64,000 nt of DNA from positions 185,334 to 249,333 of the forward strand of contig QHVT01000004.1 in the NCBI GenBank assembly GCA_003223645.1. The letters run 5' to 3'. The notes below the pieces were generated by a model. It had not been told where the DNA came from and did not search any database. It was given only the letters and a program-made list of their open reading frames with translations. Position 1 is the first letter of the stretch, and each line of letters starts with the position of its first letter. Positions 7,338 through 16,124 of the stretch are shown here, in pieces. Source of the DNA: Acidobacteriota bacterium. GTDB lineage: Bacteria; Acidobacteriota; Thermoanaerobaculia; Gp7-AA8. The position numbers were made by a program, and so were the translations under genes.

Positions 7338-10300
7338 GCGTTCTCCGTCGCGGCGATCACCGCGCCTTCGGCGTGACGCACTTCGGCGCGCCACTTCCAG
7401 CGGTAATAGATTGCGGGATACACCAGCAGCTCCATCAAGAATGACGTGAACAGGCCGCCGATCATCGGCGCTGCGATGCGCTTCATCACGTCGGCGCCCG
7501 CGCCGGTGGACCACATGATCGGCACGAGGCCGAAGAAGGCGCAGGCGACGGTCATCACCTTCGGCCGGACGCGCTTCACCGCCCCGTGGTAGATCGCTTC
7601 GCGTAACTCTTCTCGGCTGCGCGGCTTCATCTCGTCGTAGGCCAGATCGAGGTAGAGCAGCATGAAGATGCCGGTCTCCGCGTCGAGCCCCAGCAACGCG
7701 ATGAGGCCGACCCATACGCCGATGGAGATGTTGTAGCCGAGGACCCAGAGCAGCCACACCGCGCCGACGGCCGAGAACGGAACGGCGAGCAGGACGAGTA
7801 GCGTCTTCGGCATCGAGCGCGTGTTGAGGAAGATGAGAAACGCGACGATGAACAGCGTCAGCGGCACGACGACGAGCATTCGCTGCCGCACCCGCTCCAT
7901 CGCTTCGTATTGCCCCGACCACTGCATCGTGTAGCCGGCCGGCATACGGAGCTGCGAGGCGACGGCGCGTTTCGCGTCCTCGACGAAACTGCCGAGATCG
8001 CGCCGCGCCGTATCGACGTCGATGTAGACGTAGCCGGTGAGGCGGCCGTTCTCATCGCGGATCATGGCCGGACCTTCTGCGATGCGAAGCGTCGCGAGCT
8101 GCGCGAGCGGAATCTGTGAACCGTTCATGCCTCCGTTCGCCGGCACCGGAACGAGCACGCGACCGAGCGTGTCCACTTCGTCGCGCAGCTCGCGCGGATA
8201 GCGGACGTTGATCGGATAGCGCTCGCGACCTTCGATCGTCGTCGAAACGTTCTCGCCGCCGATCGCGGTCATGATCGTCTGCTGTACGTCGTCGATGGTC
8301 AGGCCGTATCGCGCGATCGCCGCGCGGTCGATGTCGAAATCGACGAAGTAGCCGCCCGACACGCGCTCGCCGTACACGCTGCGCGCGCCGGGAACGCGAC
8401 TGACGATCCGCTCCAGTTGCTTGCCGACGTTCTCGATCTGCTTCAGGTCCGCACCGAACACTTTGATCCCCACCGGCGTGCGGATGCCGGTGGTGAGCAT
8501 GTCGATGCGATTGCGGATCGGCATCGTCCAGGCGTTCGTCTGTCCCGGGAGTTGCAGCCGCTGATCGAGATCGTTCGTCAGCTCCTCCCATGACATGCGA
8601 TCGGGCCAGAGCGGACGGACCAGCGGCAGCAGAAATGACGGCAGCCACCGTGAGTACCAGCGCGGCTTCATCCGCCATTGCGACTCCGGTTTGAGAACGA
8701 CGGTCGTCTCCATCATCGAGAACGGCGCAGGGTCGGTGGAGGTATCGGCACGTCCCGCTTTGCCATAGACGCGCTCGACTTCCGGCACCCGCCGCAGCAA
8801 CGCGTCCTGCTTCTGCAGCAGCGCGCTCGCCTCGGTGACGGAGATGCCCGGCAGTGTCGTCGGCATGTACAGAATCACGCCCTCATTGAGCGGCGGCATG
8901 AACTCGTGGCCGAGGCGGAAGTAGATCGGCACCGTCGCCAGCACGATGAGCAGCGCGACCGCGATCACGACACGTGTGTGCCGCAGCACCCAATGAATCG
9001 GCGGGCCGTAGATGCGGAACAGCACACGCGAAATCGGATGCCGCTCCTCCGGCACCATCCGTCCGACGAATACCGCGTTCGCCGTCGCGGAGAGCCAGCG
9101 CGGCTTGAAGTCGTAGCGTTTCAGCTTCGTGAACATCAGCCGCAGCGCCGGGTCGAGCGTGATGGCGAGCAGCGCGGCGATGGCCATCGAGAAGTTCTTC
9201 GTGAATGCGAGCGGCTTGAAGAGCTTCCCTTCCTGTGCTTCCAGGGCGAAGATCGGCAGAAACGACAGCGCGATCACGAGGAGCGAATAGAAGCTCGGCC
9301 GGCCCACCTCCTGAATCGCGGTGATCAGCACTTCCTTGTAGTCGCCGCGACGTCCGCCGCTCTCCCACGCCTCCAGCTTCTTGTGCGCGTTCTCCACGAC
9401 GACGACCGCGGCGTCGACGAGTGCGCCGATGGCCACGGCGATCCCGCCGAGCGACATGATGTTCGCGTTGATGCCGAACCAGCGCATGGGGATGAACGCC
9501 AGGATCACCGCGGCGGGGAGCGTGAAGATGGGAATGACGGCGCTCGGGATGTGCCGGAGGAACAACAGGATGATCAGCGAGACGATCAGCATCTCGATCA
9601 GCAGCTCGTGCTTCAGCGTGTGAATCGATGCGGCGATCAGCTCGGAGCGGTCGTAAGTCGTCACGATCTGAACGCCTTTCGGCAGGGAAGGCGCGATCTG
9701 CGCGAGCCGCTGCTTCACCGCGCGGATGACGTTCATCGCATTCTCGCCGTGGCGCATCACGATGACGCCGCCCGCAACTTCTCCCTTCCCGTCCAGCTCC
9801 GCGATGCCGCGGCGCAGCTCCGGTCCGAGCTGCACGTCGGCCACATCGGAGAGCCGTACCGCCGTGCCGTTCGCCGACTTCAGCACGATCTGTTCGAGAT
9901 CGGCTTTGCCGCGGACGTATCCGTGCGCGCGCACCATGTACTCCGCACCGCTCCACTCGATGAGGCGCCCGCCGACTTCGTTGTTCGACTTCCGCACCGC
10001 ATCGCTCACCTGCATGAGCGGGATGCCGTACGAGGCGAGCTTCTGCGGATCGACGGTGATCTGGTACTGCCGCACGAAGCCGCCGACGCTCGCCACTTCC
10101 GCAACGCCCGGCAGGGATTGCAGCTCGTACCGGATGTGCCAGTCCTCGAGCGAGCGGAGATCGGCGAGCGAGTGTTGGCCGGTCATATCGACGAGCGCGT
10201 ACTGAAAGACCCATCCGACTCCCGTTGCATCGGGGCCGAGCGACGTTTCCACGCCCTGCGGCAACTGCGACTGGACTTTCGACAGGGATTCGAGCACGCG

Positions 10301-10621
10301 GCTCCGCGCCCAATAGATGTCCGTACCCTCGTCGAAGATGACGTAGACATAGGAGTACCCGAAGTCGGAGAAGCCGCGGATCGCTTTCACGTGCGGCGCG
10401 CCGAGCAGCGCCGTCGTGACCGGATACGTCACCTGATCCTCGATGATGTCCGGGCTGCGATCCCATTTCGAGAAGATGATGACCTGCGTGTCGGAGAGGT
10501 CGGGCAGCGCATCGACCGCGATGTGCTGAATGCTCCAGACGCCGATCGCGACCAGCACGCCGACGATGATGACGACGATGCCGCGATTCGTCGCGCACCA
10601 GCGAATGATGCGGTCGATCAT
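7334..10621 (-). CDS. cusA: Heavy-metal efflux RND pump, CusA/CzcA family
   Basis: 1095 residues, full length for the family. The first helix (WCATNRGIVVIIVGVLVAIG) is followed by the porter signature DALPDLSDTQVIIFSKW, the membrane motif GALVDAAVVVVENAHKKLE with the proton-relay acidic residues, and a second large periplasmic loop containing MLTTGIRTPVGIKVFGADL, a CusA-type (monovalent Cu/Ag) signature. It would be the inner-membrane trimer exporting copper or silver with CusB and CusC encoded upstream. The ATG lies right against a repeat element (10622-10874) and no good ribosome-binding site is seen; the element may have replaced the original leader. Confidence 0.95.
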   Translation of the reverse strand: MIDRIIRWCATNRGIVVIIVGVLVAIGVWSIQHIAVDALPDLSDTQVIIFSKWDRSPDIIEDQVTYPVTTALLGAPHVKAIRGFSDFGYSYVYVIFDEGTDIYWARSRVLESLSKVQSQLPQGVETSLGPDATGVGWVFQYALVDMTGQHSLADLRSLEDWHIRYELQSLPGVAEVASVGGFVRQYQITVDPQKLASYGIPLMQVSDAVRKSNNEVGGRLIEWSGAEYMVRAHGYVRGKADLEQIVLKSANGTAVRLSDVADVQLGPELRRGIAELDGKGEVAGGVIVMRHGENAMNVIRAVKQRLAQIAPSLPKGVQIVTTYDRSELIAASIHTLKHELLIEMLIVSLIILLFLRHIPSAVIPIFTLPAAVILAFIPMRWFGINANIMSLGGIAVAIGALVDAAVVVVENAHKKLEAWESGGRRGDYKEVLITAIQEVGRPSFYSLLVIALSFLPIFALEAQEGKLFKPLAFTKNFSMAIAALLAITLDPALRLMFTKLKRYDFKPRWLSATANAVFVGRMVPEERHPISRVLFRIYGPPIHWVLRHTRVVIAVALLIVLATVPIYFRLGHEFMPPLNEGVILYMPTTLPGISVTEASALLQKQDALLRRVPEVERVYGKAGRADTSTDPAPFSMMETTVVLKPESQWRMKPRWYSRWLPSFLLPLVRPLWPDRMSWEELTNDLDQRLQLPGQTNAWTMPIRNRIDMLTTGIRTPVGIKVFGADLKQIENVGKQLERIVSRVPGARSVYGERVSGGYFVDFDIDRAAIARYGLTIDDVQQTIMTAIGGENVSTTIEGRERYPINVRYPRELRDEVDTLGRVLVPVPANGGMNGSQIPLAQLATLRIAEGPAMIRDENGRLTGYVYIDVDTARRDLGSFVEDAKRAVASQLRMPAGYTMQWSGQYEAMERVRQRMLVVVPLTLFIVAFLIFLNTRSMPKTLLVLLAVPFSAVGAVWLLWVLGYNISIGVWVGLIALLGLDAETGIFMLLYLDLAYDEMKPRSREELREAIYHGAVKRVRPKVMTVACAFFGLVPIMWSTGAGADVMKRIAAPMIGGLFTSFLMELLVYPAIYYRWKWRAEVRHAEGAVIAATENA

Positions 10622-10874
10622 CTTCGTAGGTCAGAAAGCAGAAAGCAGAAAGCAGAAATGCTTCGCTTCACTTCCGCCTCCATTTGTTGATGAGCGAGAC
10701 GAAGATTGCGATCAGACCGTTGGTCTCGGCCCTGATCGCTTCGAGCATTTTCGCGGTCATGAGATTCGAGCCCTCCACGATCTCGGGCACACAGTCGAAC
10801 CACCCTGAGCGCAAAATCACGAGTACGATCCTTTAAGTCTTTCATTTCTGCTTTCTGCCTTCTGCTTTCTGCTT
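10622..10874. repeat. Inverted heptamer-array element between cusB and cusA
   Basis: The gap is bounded by two arrays of a 7-base unit in opposite orientation: CAGAAAG repeats at 10631-10659 and CTTTCTG/CTTCTGC repeats at 10842-10876. Between them lies a decayed four-helix-bundle gene fragment. The arrays start at the cusB stop codon and end next to the cusA start, so the insertion fits the intercistronic junction exactly. The same kind of inverted array recurs at 43609-43700 and 53530-53635. Confidence 0.75.
10668..10845 (-). pseudogene. Remnant of a four-helix-bundle (23S rRNA intervening-sequence-type) protein
   Basis: From ATG 10845 the frame gives MKDLKDRTRDFALRVVRLC, the usual N-terminus of the four-helix-bundle family linked to 23S rRNA intervening sequences. 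A one-base shift then leads to EIVEGSNLMTAKMLEAIRAE and NGLIAIFVSLINKWRRK, followed by a stop at 10668, which is the usual C-terminal helix. The central roughly 60 residues are missing. So the gene has a deletion and a frameshift and is dead. It sits inside the heptamer-array element, whose arms flank it. Confidence 0.6.
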
Positions 10875-12128
10875 TTAGAACCGCGAGAGCGCGGACTTCA
10901 GACGCGATTCCGAATCGACCAGGAAGTTCGCATCAACCACGACTCGCTCGCCCGGCCGCACGCCGGAACGGATCGCATAGAAGCCGTCGCCCTTCGCACC
11001 GGTGGTCACCTGCCGCGGTTCAAACGTGCCGTCTCCGCGCGCGATGAACACGAGCGACCGCGTGCCGGTGTTCATCACTGCGCTGTCGGGAATCGCCACC
11101 GATGATCCGGCCGGCTGCTGCAGCATGACGTCGGCGTACATGTCGGGCTTGAGCAGACCAGCCGCGTTCTCGAGCTCGATGCGAACGGTTGCCGTGCGCG
11201 TCTGCGCTGCGACGACGGGACCGATGAACGTCACGCGGCCCGGAAGCGTCTGGCCGCCGACGATGATTTGCGCCGGGGTTCCGACGCGCACCGCCTGCAA
11301 CTCGGATTGGTAGACATCCGCGAGCACCCAGACGTGCGACAGATCGGTGACCTCGTAGAGCGTGTCGCTCGGCATCACGCGCGCGCCGGCGACGGCGTTC
11401 TTCGTCGTCACGACGCCGCTCACGGGCGAGCGGAGAACCACATCGCGCGTGGCCTGGCCGGTTCGCACGACGCGGGCGATGTCCGCCGCGCTCATGTCCC
11501 AAAGACGGAGACGCGCGCGTGCCGCATCGGCAAGCGTGCGGCCGAGGTCGGAATGATTGCGTTCGGCGAGGAGCAATTCGTTTTGTGTGGCGAGGAGATC
11601 GGGACTGTAGACGGCGAGCAGCGGATCGCCGCGGCGCACGGGCTGGCCGGTGAAGTTGACGTAGAGCGTCTCGATGAACCCTTCGAACTTGGTCCGCACC
11701 TGCGCCACGCGTCGCTCGTCGGCCGTCACCCTGCCGGTCGTGCGGATGTTGCGCGAGAGATCGCGCAGTTCGGCCGTCGCGAGCTTGACCCCGATGAGTT
11801 GCTGGCGCTGCGGTGCAACCGAGACGTTCGCGTATCCGTCGATGGTCGATGTCGCATGCGTCGTCGTGGCTTCTTCCGCGTATTGCGGCACGAGCTTCAT
11901 GCCGCAGTCGGGTGCGACGCCGGGGTGATTGGACTCGTAGAGATGCGGTGGGCCTTGCGAGTACATCGGGTCGATCCAGGCGACGACGCGCCGGCCCGAG
12001 TGGTCCTGCGTGACGCCACCGATCTCGTTGGCCGATCCTCCGCGCTGCGACAGGAGGAGGACCAGCACGATGCCGAAGGCGAGGGCGAAGAGCGCGCTGA
12101 GGAGCCACGGCAGCCAGGTCCGTTTCAT
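10875..12128 (-). CDS. cusB: Periplasmic adaptor (membrane fusion protein) of the copper RND pump
   Basis: 417 residues. An N-terminal membrane anchor (LLSALFALAFGIVLVLLL) is followed by a heavy-metal-binding domain with HLYESNHPGVAPDCGMKLVP, which matches the YHS/HMBD-type segment of CusB proteins, then the barrel-sandwich, coiled hairpin and beta-barrel domains (VLRSPVSGVVTTKNAVAGA; FIGPVVAAQTRTATVRIEL). It bridges CusA and CusC in the periplasm and may load metal into CusA. The ATG overlaps the cusC stop by four bases. Only the downstream junction to cusA is disrupted, by the repeat element. Confidence 0.92.
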   Translation of the reverse strand: MKRTWLPWLLSALFALAFGIVLVLLLSQRGGSANEIGGVTQDHSGRRVVAWIDPMYSQGPPHLYESNHPGVAPDCGMKLVPQYAEEATTTHATSTIDGYANVSVAPQRQQLIGVKLATAELRDLSRNIRTTGRVTADERRVAQVRTKFEGFIETLYVNFTGQPVRRGDPLLAVYSPDLLATQNELLLAERNHSDLGRTLADAARARLRLWDMSAADIARVVRTGQATRDVVLRSPVSGVVTTKNAVAGARVMPSDTLYEVTDLSHVWVLADVYQSELQAVRVGTPAQIIVGGQTLPGRVTFIGPVVAAQTRTATVRIELENAAGLLKPDMYADVMLQQPAGSSVAIPDSAVMNTGTRSLVFIARGDGTFEPRQVTTGAKGDGFYAIRSGVRPGERVVVDANFLVDSESRLKSALSRF

Positions 12129-13402
12129 CGCGCACCTCCCATCGCCACCGCTCCGCTTCCGCCGGTTGCACCGTGCTGGAGCGCGTCGATTTCGGCATCC
12201 GCGACCAGTAGCTGGCGCAGGAACTCGTAATAATCGACATTGAGCGTGCGGTAGGTTTGCAGCGCGCCGAGCACGCCGTCGAATGTTGCCTTCCCTGTCT
12301 GGTACGACGCGAGCGCCGATTCGAAGCCGAGCTTCGCTTCGGGTACGAGCTGCTCGACATGAAGATTGATTTGTTCGACGGCCTCGTTGCGCGAGGCGAG
12401 CGCTTCGCCGAAGGCGGCAGCGAGTTGCTGCCGAAGCATGCCAATCTGCGCCCGTGCCGCATCGCGTCTTCCGATGGCCTCGGCGACGCGCGGCTCGATC
12501 GTGGTCTTCTTTCGGATCGGCAGCTCGATGCGGCCGACGACGCTGAACATGTCCTTCTGTTCCGGCCGCAAGCCGTATGACGCTTCGATGCTGAAGTCGG
12601 GCTTCGCCGTCAATTTCGCGAGCCGGATGTCTTCTTCACTCCGAGCCGCTTCTGTTTCCAGCGCGGCAATCGCCGGCGTCGAAGGATCGAGCGATACGTC
12701 TTCTGCATGTGCGTGGTGCTCCATCGCATGGTTGAGCGCGAAGGAAGGGATCGTTTCGTTTGCGGGAAGGCCGACGAGAGCGCGGAGGCGTGCGAGCGCG
12801 CTATCCCGGACGCCGCGCTGCATCAGGACAGCGTGTTGGATATTGCTGGCCTCGACCTTGGCGCGGATGATGTCGCTTTGCGCCGTTGCGCCGACTTCGT
12901 ACCGGGCGCGCGCGGCCTCGCTCATCATTGCCGCCAGCTTCACGATCTCGTCGTTCGCGGCGATCTGATTGTTTGCCGCCGCGGCTTCGTCGTAGGCCAT
13001 CAGCACGTCGCGCGTGATCTCGGCACGCCGGGAGTCCGCTTCGTGCTCCAGCCGCTCGACGCCGAGCTGCGCCGCGCGCCGCAGCGCATCGCGGCGTTCG
13101 CCGCGCACGAAGGTCTGTGACGCGCCGACCATGTACATCGTCATCATCGGATCGCGCGAGAGGTCGATCTGTTGATCCCGCACCCCCGCCATCAGCATCG
13201 GGTTTGGCAGCGCGCCCGCTCCGCGGACCTGCGCGCGCGCGGCGGCGAGGTTCGCGTCGATCTCGCGCAGCGACGGTGAAGCCGCGATCGCCGCTGCGAC
13301 GATCGAATGCGGGTCGTTCCAGTCGAGGGCCGACGCGGGCCTTGCGCTTACAAAGGCACTCAGAAGTGCGCCTGCAACGCAGGCCAAGAGTCTTCGATCC
13401 AT
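12125..13402 (-). CDS. cusC: Outer-membrane channel of the copper RND pump (TolC/CusC family)
   Basis: 425 residues with a signal peptide (LACVAGALLSAFVSARPASA) and two TolC-like (OEP) repeats rich in Ala/Glu helices, including EAIGRRDAARAQIGMLRQQL and the family ending YYEFLRQLLVADAEIDALQ. It would form the outer-membrane exit duct. First gene of cusC-cusB-cusA-cusF; a GAGGAT site precedes ATG 13402. No sensor/regulator pair of the CusRS type is adjacent; the nearest regulator is the receiver-GAF protein about 0.8 kb upstream on the same strand. Confidence 0.9.
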   Translation of the reverse strand: MDRRLLACVAGALLSAFVSARPASALDWNDPHSIVAAAIAASPSLREIDANLAAARAQVRGAGALPNPMLMAGVRDQQIDLSRDPMMTMYMVGASQTFVRGERRDALRRAAQLGVERLEHEADSRRAEITRDVLMAYDEAAAANNQIAANDEIVKLAAMMSEAARARYEVGATAQSDIIRAKVEASNIQHAVLMQRGVRDSALARLRALVGLPANETIPSFALNHAMEHHAHAEDVSLDPSTPAIAALETEAARSEEDIRLAKLTAKPDFSIEASYGLRPEQKDMFSVVGRIELPIRKKTTIEPRVAEAIGRRDAARAQIGMLRQQLAAAFGEALASRNEAVEQINLHVEQLVPEAKLGFESALASYQTGKATFDGVLGALQTYRTLNVDYYEFLRQLLVADAEIDALQHGATGGSGAVAMGGAR

Positions 13403-13471
13403 GAAATCCTCACAGGCTCGGAGTCGCGGACGGGTCGTGTCCGCGCGAAAAGGTCACGAGCGCGTGAGGGA

Positions 13472-13840
13472 TCAAATGAGAAGAATGGAGAGGAGGGCGA
13501 GCCTGTCGACGACTCCGCGCCGGGGCGACGTATCGTTGAACGCGTGCGCAAGGGTGGGCGCGAGGCGCGACCCTGGAGGAACGGCTGCGAGCGCGGACGC
13601 GAACCCGACGGTTGGTGCTGCCGGGGATCCCGTGAGCTTCGCGGCCGGTGTGTCGTAACAGGTGATCGCCGTGCAGCAATCGCCTCGTTCCGTCGCCAGC
13701 ACAAGCGTCGCGTCAGGCGCGTGCGAGCAGCACGGCATCCGTGTACAGAAGCCGATGATCGCGGCCGCCGGTGCGAGACCGGCGATCACCAGCACGATCG
13801 CCAGGATGAGCGGCTTGCGAAGCATCGTGGTGCGAAGCAT
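13472..13840 (-). CDS. Small exported Cys-rich protein upstream of cusC
   Basis: 122 residues from ATG 13840. A signal-like hydrophobic segment (LILAIVLVIAGLAPAAAIIG) is followed by Cys pairs (CTRMPCC and GDCCTAITC) and a hydrophobic end (LALLSILLI). The six cysteines suggest metal binding or disulphides in the periplasm. It precedes the cus operon by 69 bases on the same strand and may be its first gene. Two other small proteins of similar plan occur in this region (6594-6884, 17945-18346). Family not recognised; being encoded in a copper region is the only functional clue. Confidence 0.5.
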   Translation of the reverse strand: MLRTTMLRKPLILAIVLVIAGLAPAAAIIGFCTRMPCCSHAPDATLVLATERGDCCTAITCYDTPAAKLTGSPAAPTVGFASALAAVPPGSRLAPTLAHAFNDTSPRRGVVDRLALLSILLI

Positions 13841-13989
13841 GAACACTATCCGTTCCAGTGAGACGGCCAACGCGGGGAAAAGATTCCTCGCGCTGAGCCT
13901 CGCTCCCTGGATACGTTACGGCGGCGCTGTCGGAGCCGTGGTGAGTCGCCGCACTTCGCCGTGTGCGATTCATCACTGGTCTCGCCCAT

Positions 13990-14089
13990 GTCATCCCGAG
14001 CGGGAGCGAGGGACCTGGGTGGGCGGGGGCTGCGAGGCGTTTGCAACGCGCACCACCCGCCCAGGTCCCTCGCTCCCGCTCGGGATGAC
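13990..14089. repeat. 100-bp palindromic element, GTCATCCCGAG family
   Basis: Near-perfect terminal inverted repeats of about 30 bases: GTCATCCCGAGCGGGAGCGA on the left and its complement on the right (ending CGGGATGAC), around a GC-rich centre. It lies in the gap 13841-14145, which contains no gene. Related copies occur at 28977-29079 and 29383-29485, a half copy at about 45495-45530, and a diverged GTCATCCTGAG form at 55187-55280. Confidence 0.85.
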
Positions 14090-14145
14090 GCAAAATCATG
14101 ATTCGGCGTGACGCTGTGACGCATTGCTGCGAGCCACCGCACCGT

Positions 14146-14988
14146 TCAAGAGTGAGACCGGACGATGCGACCCGCGTCCGAATCGTGCTCCAGAATCGCG
14201 AGGCACTCCGAGGCGGTCTGCGACAGGGCATCTCGCTGTGCCGCCTTGAAAGCTTGCGGTTGCTCGAAGCTCCAGCCGATCGTTCCAAGCACCTGCCGCT
14301 CGTGCACGAGAGGAAGGGCTGCGATCGCCTGGCTGCCGTTCGCAGTCCAGATCGAGAGAAGCAACGGATACTCGGCGCTCTCGAGCGTGAGCGACGCAAT
14401 CCACACCGGTTTCCTCAAACGAAACGCGGCACAGATTGGATAGTTTCGATCGATCGGAACGGGAAAGGCGGAGGTTGCCGCGCCGGCAGCGTATCCAAAG
14501 TCCGCGCGAAGGTGCAGCGCGTGATCCGACACCACCGCGATGACTCCGGTGCTGGCATTCAACGGTGCCGATCGCTTCTCGAACCAGCGTGAGAACTCCG
14601 CTGGATCTTGTGACATCCCCGCGGCGTGACATGCAACGCAGCCGAGGACTGTCGCGACGAGATCATCGATCTCGAATGGCTTCCGGATGAGCTTCCAGAT
14701 CAGATGACCGAACTCGAAGCTTTGCAGCGTCGCGGCGGAGACGGCCGTGATGACGATTACGCGGCTGAGGAGATGAGGTTGCCTCTCGCGTAGCACCTGA
14801 AGCAGCTCGACGCCGCTCAAGCCCGGAAGGAGGAGATCAAGAATGATCGCGTCATGGACGCCCTCCAAGATTGCGCTCAGAGCATCATCGCCTCTCGCCA
14901 CCGTGCGAGTGGAGATACCGTTGCGCCGGAGAATCGCCTCCAGGAGCGCCCTCAACGCCCGGTCGTCTTCAATCACGAGCACGGACAC
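14146..14988 (-). CDS. Response-regulator receiver with GAF-like output domain
   Basis: 280 residues. The receiver domain has acidic residues EDD at 7-9, the phospho-acceptor Asp51 (AIILDLLLPGLSG) and the late Lys in IRKPFEI. Residues about 150-275 look like a GAF domain (VIAVVSDHALHLRADFG ... PLVHERQVLGTIGWSFE). Between them is GCVACH, a CxxCH sequence unusual for a cytoplasmic protein. There is no DNA-binding domain, so output may be through protein contacts or ligand sensing. Starts at GTG 14988. It stands between the cus operon and the cytochrome/CusF-fusion genes, hence perhaps a metal or redox response, which is inference only. Confidence 0.75.
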   Translation of the reverse strand: MSVLVIEDDRALRALLEAILRRNGISTRTVARGDDALSAILEGVHDAIILDLLLPGLSGVELLQVLRERQPHLLSRVIVITAVSAATLQSFEFGHLIWKLIRKPFEIDDLVATVLGCVACHAAGMSQDPAEFSRWFEKRSAPLNASTGVIAVVSDHALHLRADFGYAAGAATSAFPVPIDRNYPICAAFRLRKPVWIASLTLESAEYPLLLSIWTANGSQAIAALPLVHERQVLGTIGWSFEQPQAFKAAQRDALSQTASECLAILEHDSDAGRIVRSHS

Positions 14989-15148
14989 GCAAGACCCCGC
15001 TGAACCAGGGCAGCGTACTCCCGCGAGTTGTTTGCGTCAATTGGAAGACGCCGGAGCGAATCTTTCGCGCCATGCAAAAAAACTCAGCGCACAAAAAGGA
15101 GTCGATCGGTTGAACGAACATCGGTCCGGACTTCCTCGCGGACCCGCG

Positions 15149-15457
15149 CTATTTCTTTGCCGGAGCGCTCATCTTCACGGTGCCGGCGGTCTTGCCGTCG
15201 GCCATCATCTTCACAACGACACGTTGCCCGACAGCGAGCTCGGACTGTTTCGCCGCGTGGCTGTCGGAGTGCAGCCACTTCGTTTTCTGCGAAGTCTGGA
15301 TCGTGAGGTCCTTGCCGTCCGTCGTCTTCATCATGAATGCGTTGCGGCCGTGCAGCATCGTGACTTTTCCCATGTAGGTGTGAATGTGGCCGGCGTGCGC
15401 GAAGGCGCTGCTGACGGCCAGGAGGAGGAAGAGAGAGACCGCGGCGAGTTTCTTCAT
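15149..15457 (-). CDS. Small periplasmic protein, OB-fold-like, in the copper cluster
   Basis: 102 residues with a clean Sec signal peptide (KLAAVSLFLLLAVSSAFA). The mature protein begins HAGHIHTYMGKV and has the short-beta-strand pattern of DUF5666/CusF-like OB domains (GKVTMLHGRNAFMMKTTDG ... LAVGQRVVVKMMADGK), with many Met and His that could bind copper. AAAGGA precedes the ATG. Ten bases downstream of the cytochrome c gene, so the last gene of that operon. Family assignment tentative. Confidence 0.65.
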   Translation of the reverse strand: MKKLAAVSLFLLLAVSSAFAHAGHIHTYMGKVTMLHGRNAFMMKTTDGKDLTIQTSQKTKWLHSDSHAAKQSELAVGQRVVVKMMADGKTAGTVKMSAPAKK

Positions 15458-15467
15458 GGATGTCCTT

Positions 15468-16124
15468 TCAGTGGTGGTGTGAATGCGTGGTTGAGCTGGG
15501 AGCCGGCGTTGACGAAGCGTCGCCGCCGGCGAGAAATGCTTCTTCCTGCTGCATCTGCTGCCATTCTTCCGGCGACTTCGGATTCAGCTTCTCCATTTCA
15601 GCCGTCTCCTCGGGCGTGAGCTTCGACAGATGCCGGATGAAGTGAACCAGCTTCCAGTTCTCGGCGTCATCATGGCCGGCGGGATCGCCCCATGCCGGCA
15701 TCCCGGTGAGCCGTACGCCGTTCTTGATGATCGAGAACAACTCTCCGTCCGTCAGCTCCTGCGTTCGCGGTCGCCGCATGTCGGGAGCTTTCGGATAAAG
15801 GTTGCGGCCGATCTCGGTGTTTCCGCTGCCATCATTGGCGTGGCATGTCGCGCAATGATCCGCCCAATGCGCGCGACCTTCCGCCAAGGCGCCGGCGGTG
15901 AGCGGAACGGGATTGCGCGCGCCGCGCATTCTTGCCGGTGTCGCCAGGCGCCGCACGCTCCGCGCGATCACCGCCTCCATCATCGTGGGCCGCGTGCGTG
16001 CGCTCAGGCCGTAATGAACCAGCCAGGCGCAGATGATGATGAGTCCCGCGGCCGCGAGGACGATCGCCGCCGCCAGAATTTTTCCGGTGATGTGCCAGTG
16101 CTGTCGTGCCACGTCTCGCCTCAC
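15468..16124 (-). CDS. Membrane-anchored class I cytochrome c
   Basis: 218 residues. An N-terminal helix (KILAAAIVLAAAGLIIICAW) anchors a periplasmic domain with one haem c site (CATCH) and the distal Met ligand in GVRLTGMPAWGDP. The C-terminal tail is Pro/Ser-rich and ends in His residues (THSHHH), which could bind metal. It would carry electrons in the periplasm. The GTG start overlaps the stop of the CusF-barrel fusion by four bases, so they are translated together; a redox role in copper handling, such as Cu(I)/Cu(II) conversion, is a guess from context. Confidence 0.88.
   Translation of the reverse strand: MRRDVARQHWHITGKILAAAIVLAAAGLIIICAWLVHYGLSARTRPTMMEAVIARSVRRLATPARMRGARNPVPLTAGALAEGRAHWADHCATCHANDGSGNTEIGRNLYPKAPDMRRPRTQELTDGELFSIIKNGVRLTGMPAWGDPAGHDDAENWKLVHFIRHLSKLTPEETAEMEKLNPKSPEEWQQMQQEEAFLAGGDASSTPAPSSTTHSHHH

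Noticed and set aside
8678-10690. Long antisense frames over cusA (670 and 571 codons) and similar long frames over the TonB receptor (48755-51316)
   Set aside because: They are shadows of GC-rich coding strands, Arg/His/Asp-rich, without domains; the opposite strand encodes clear families.
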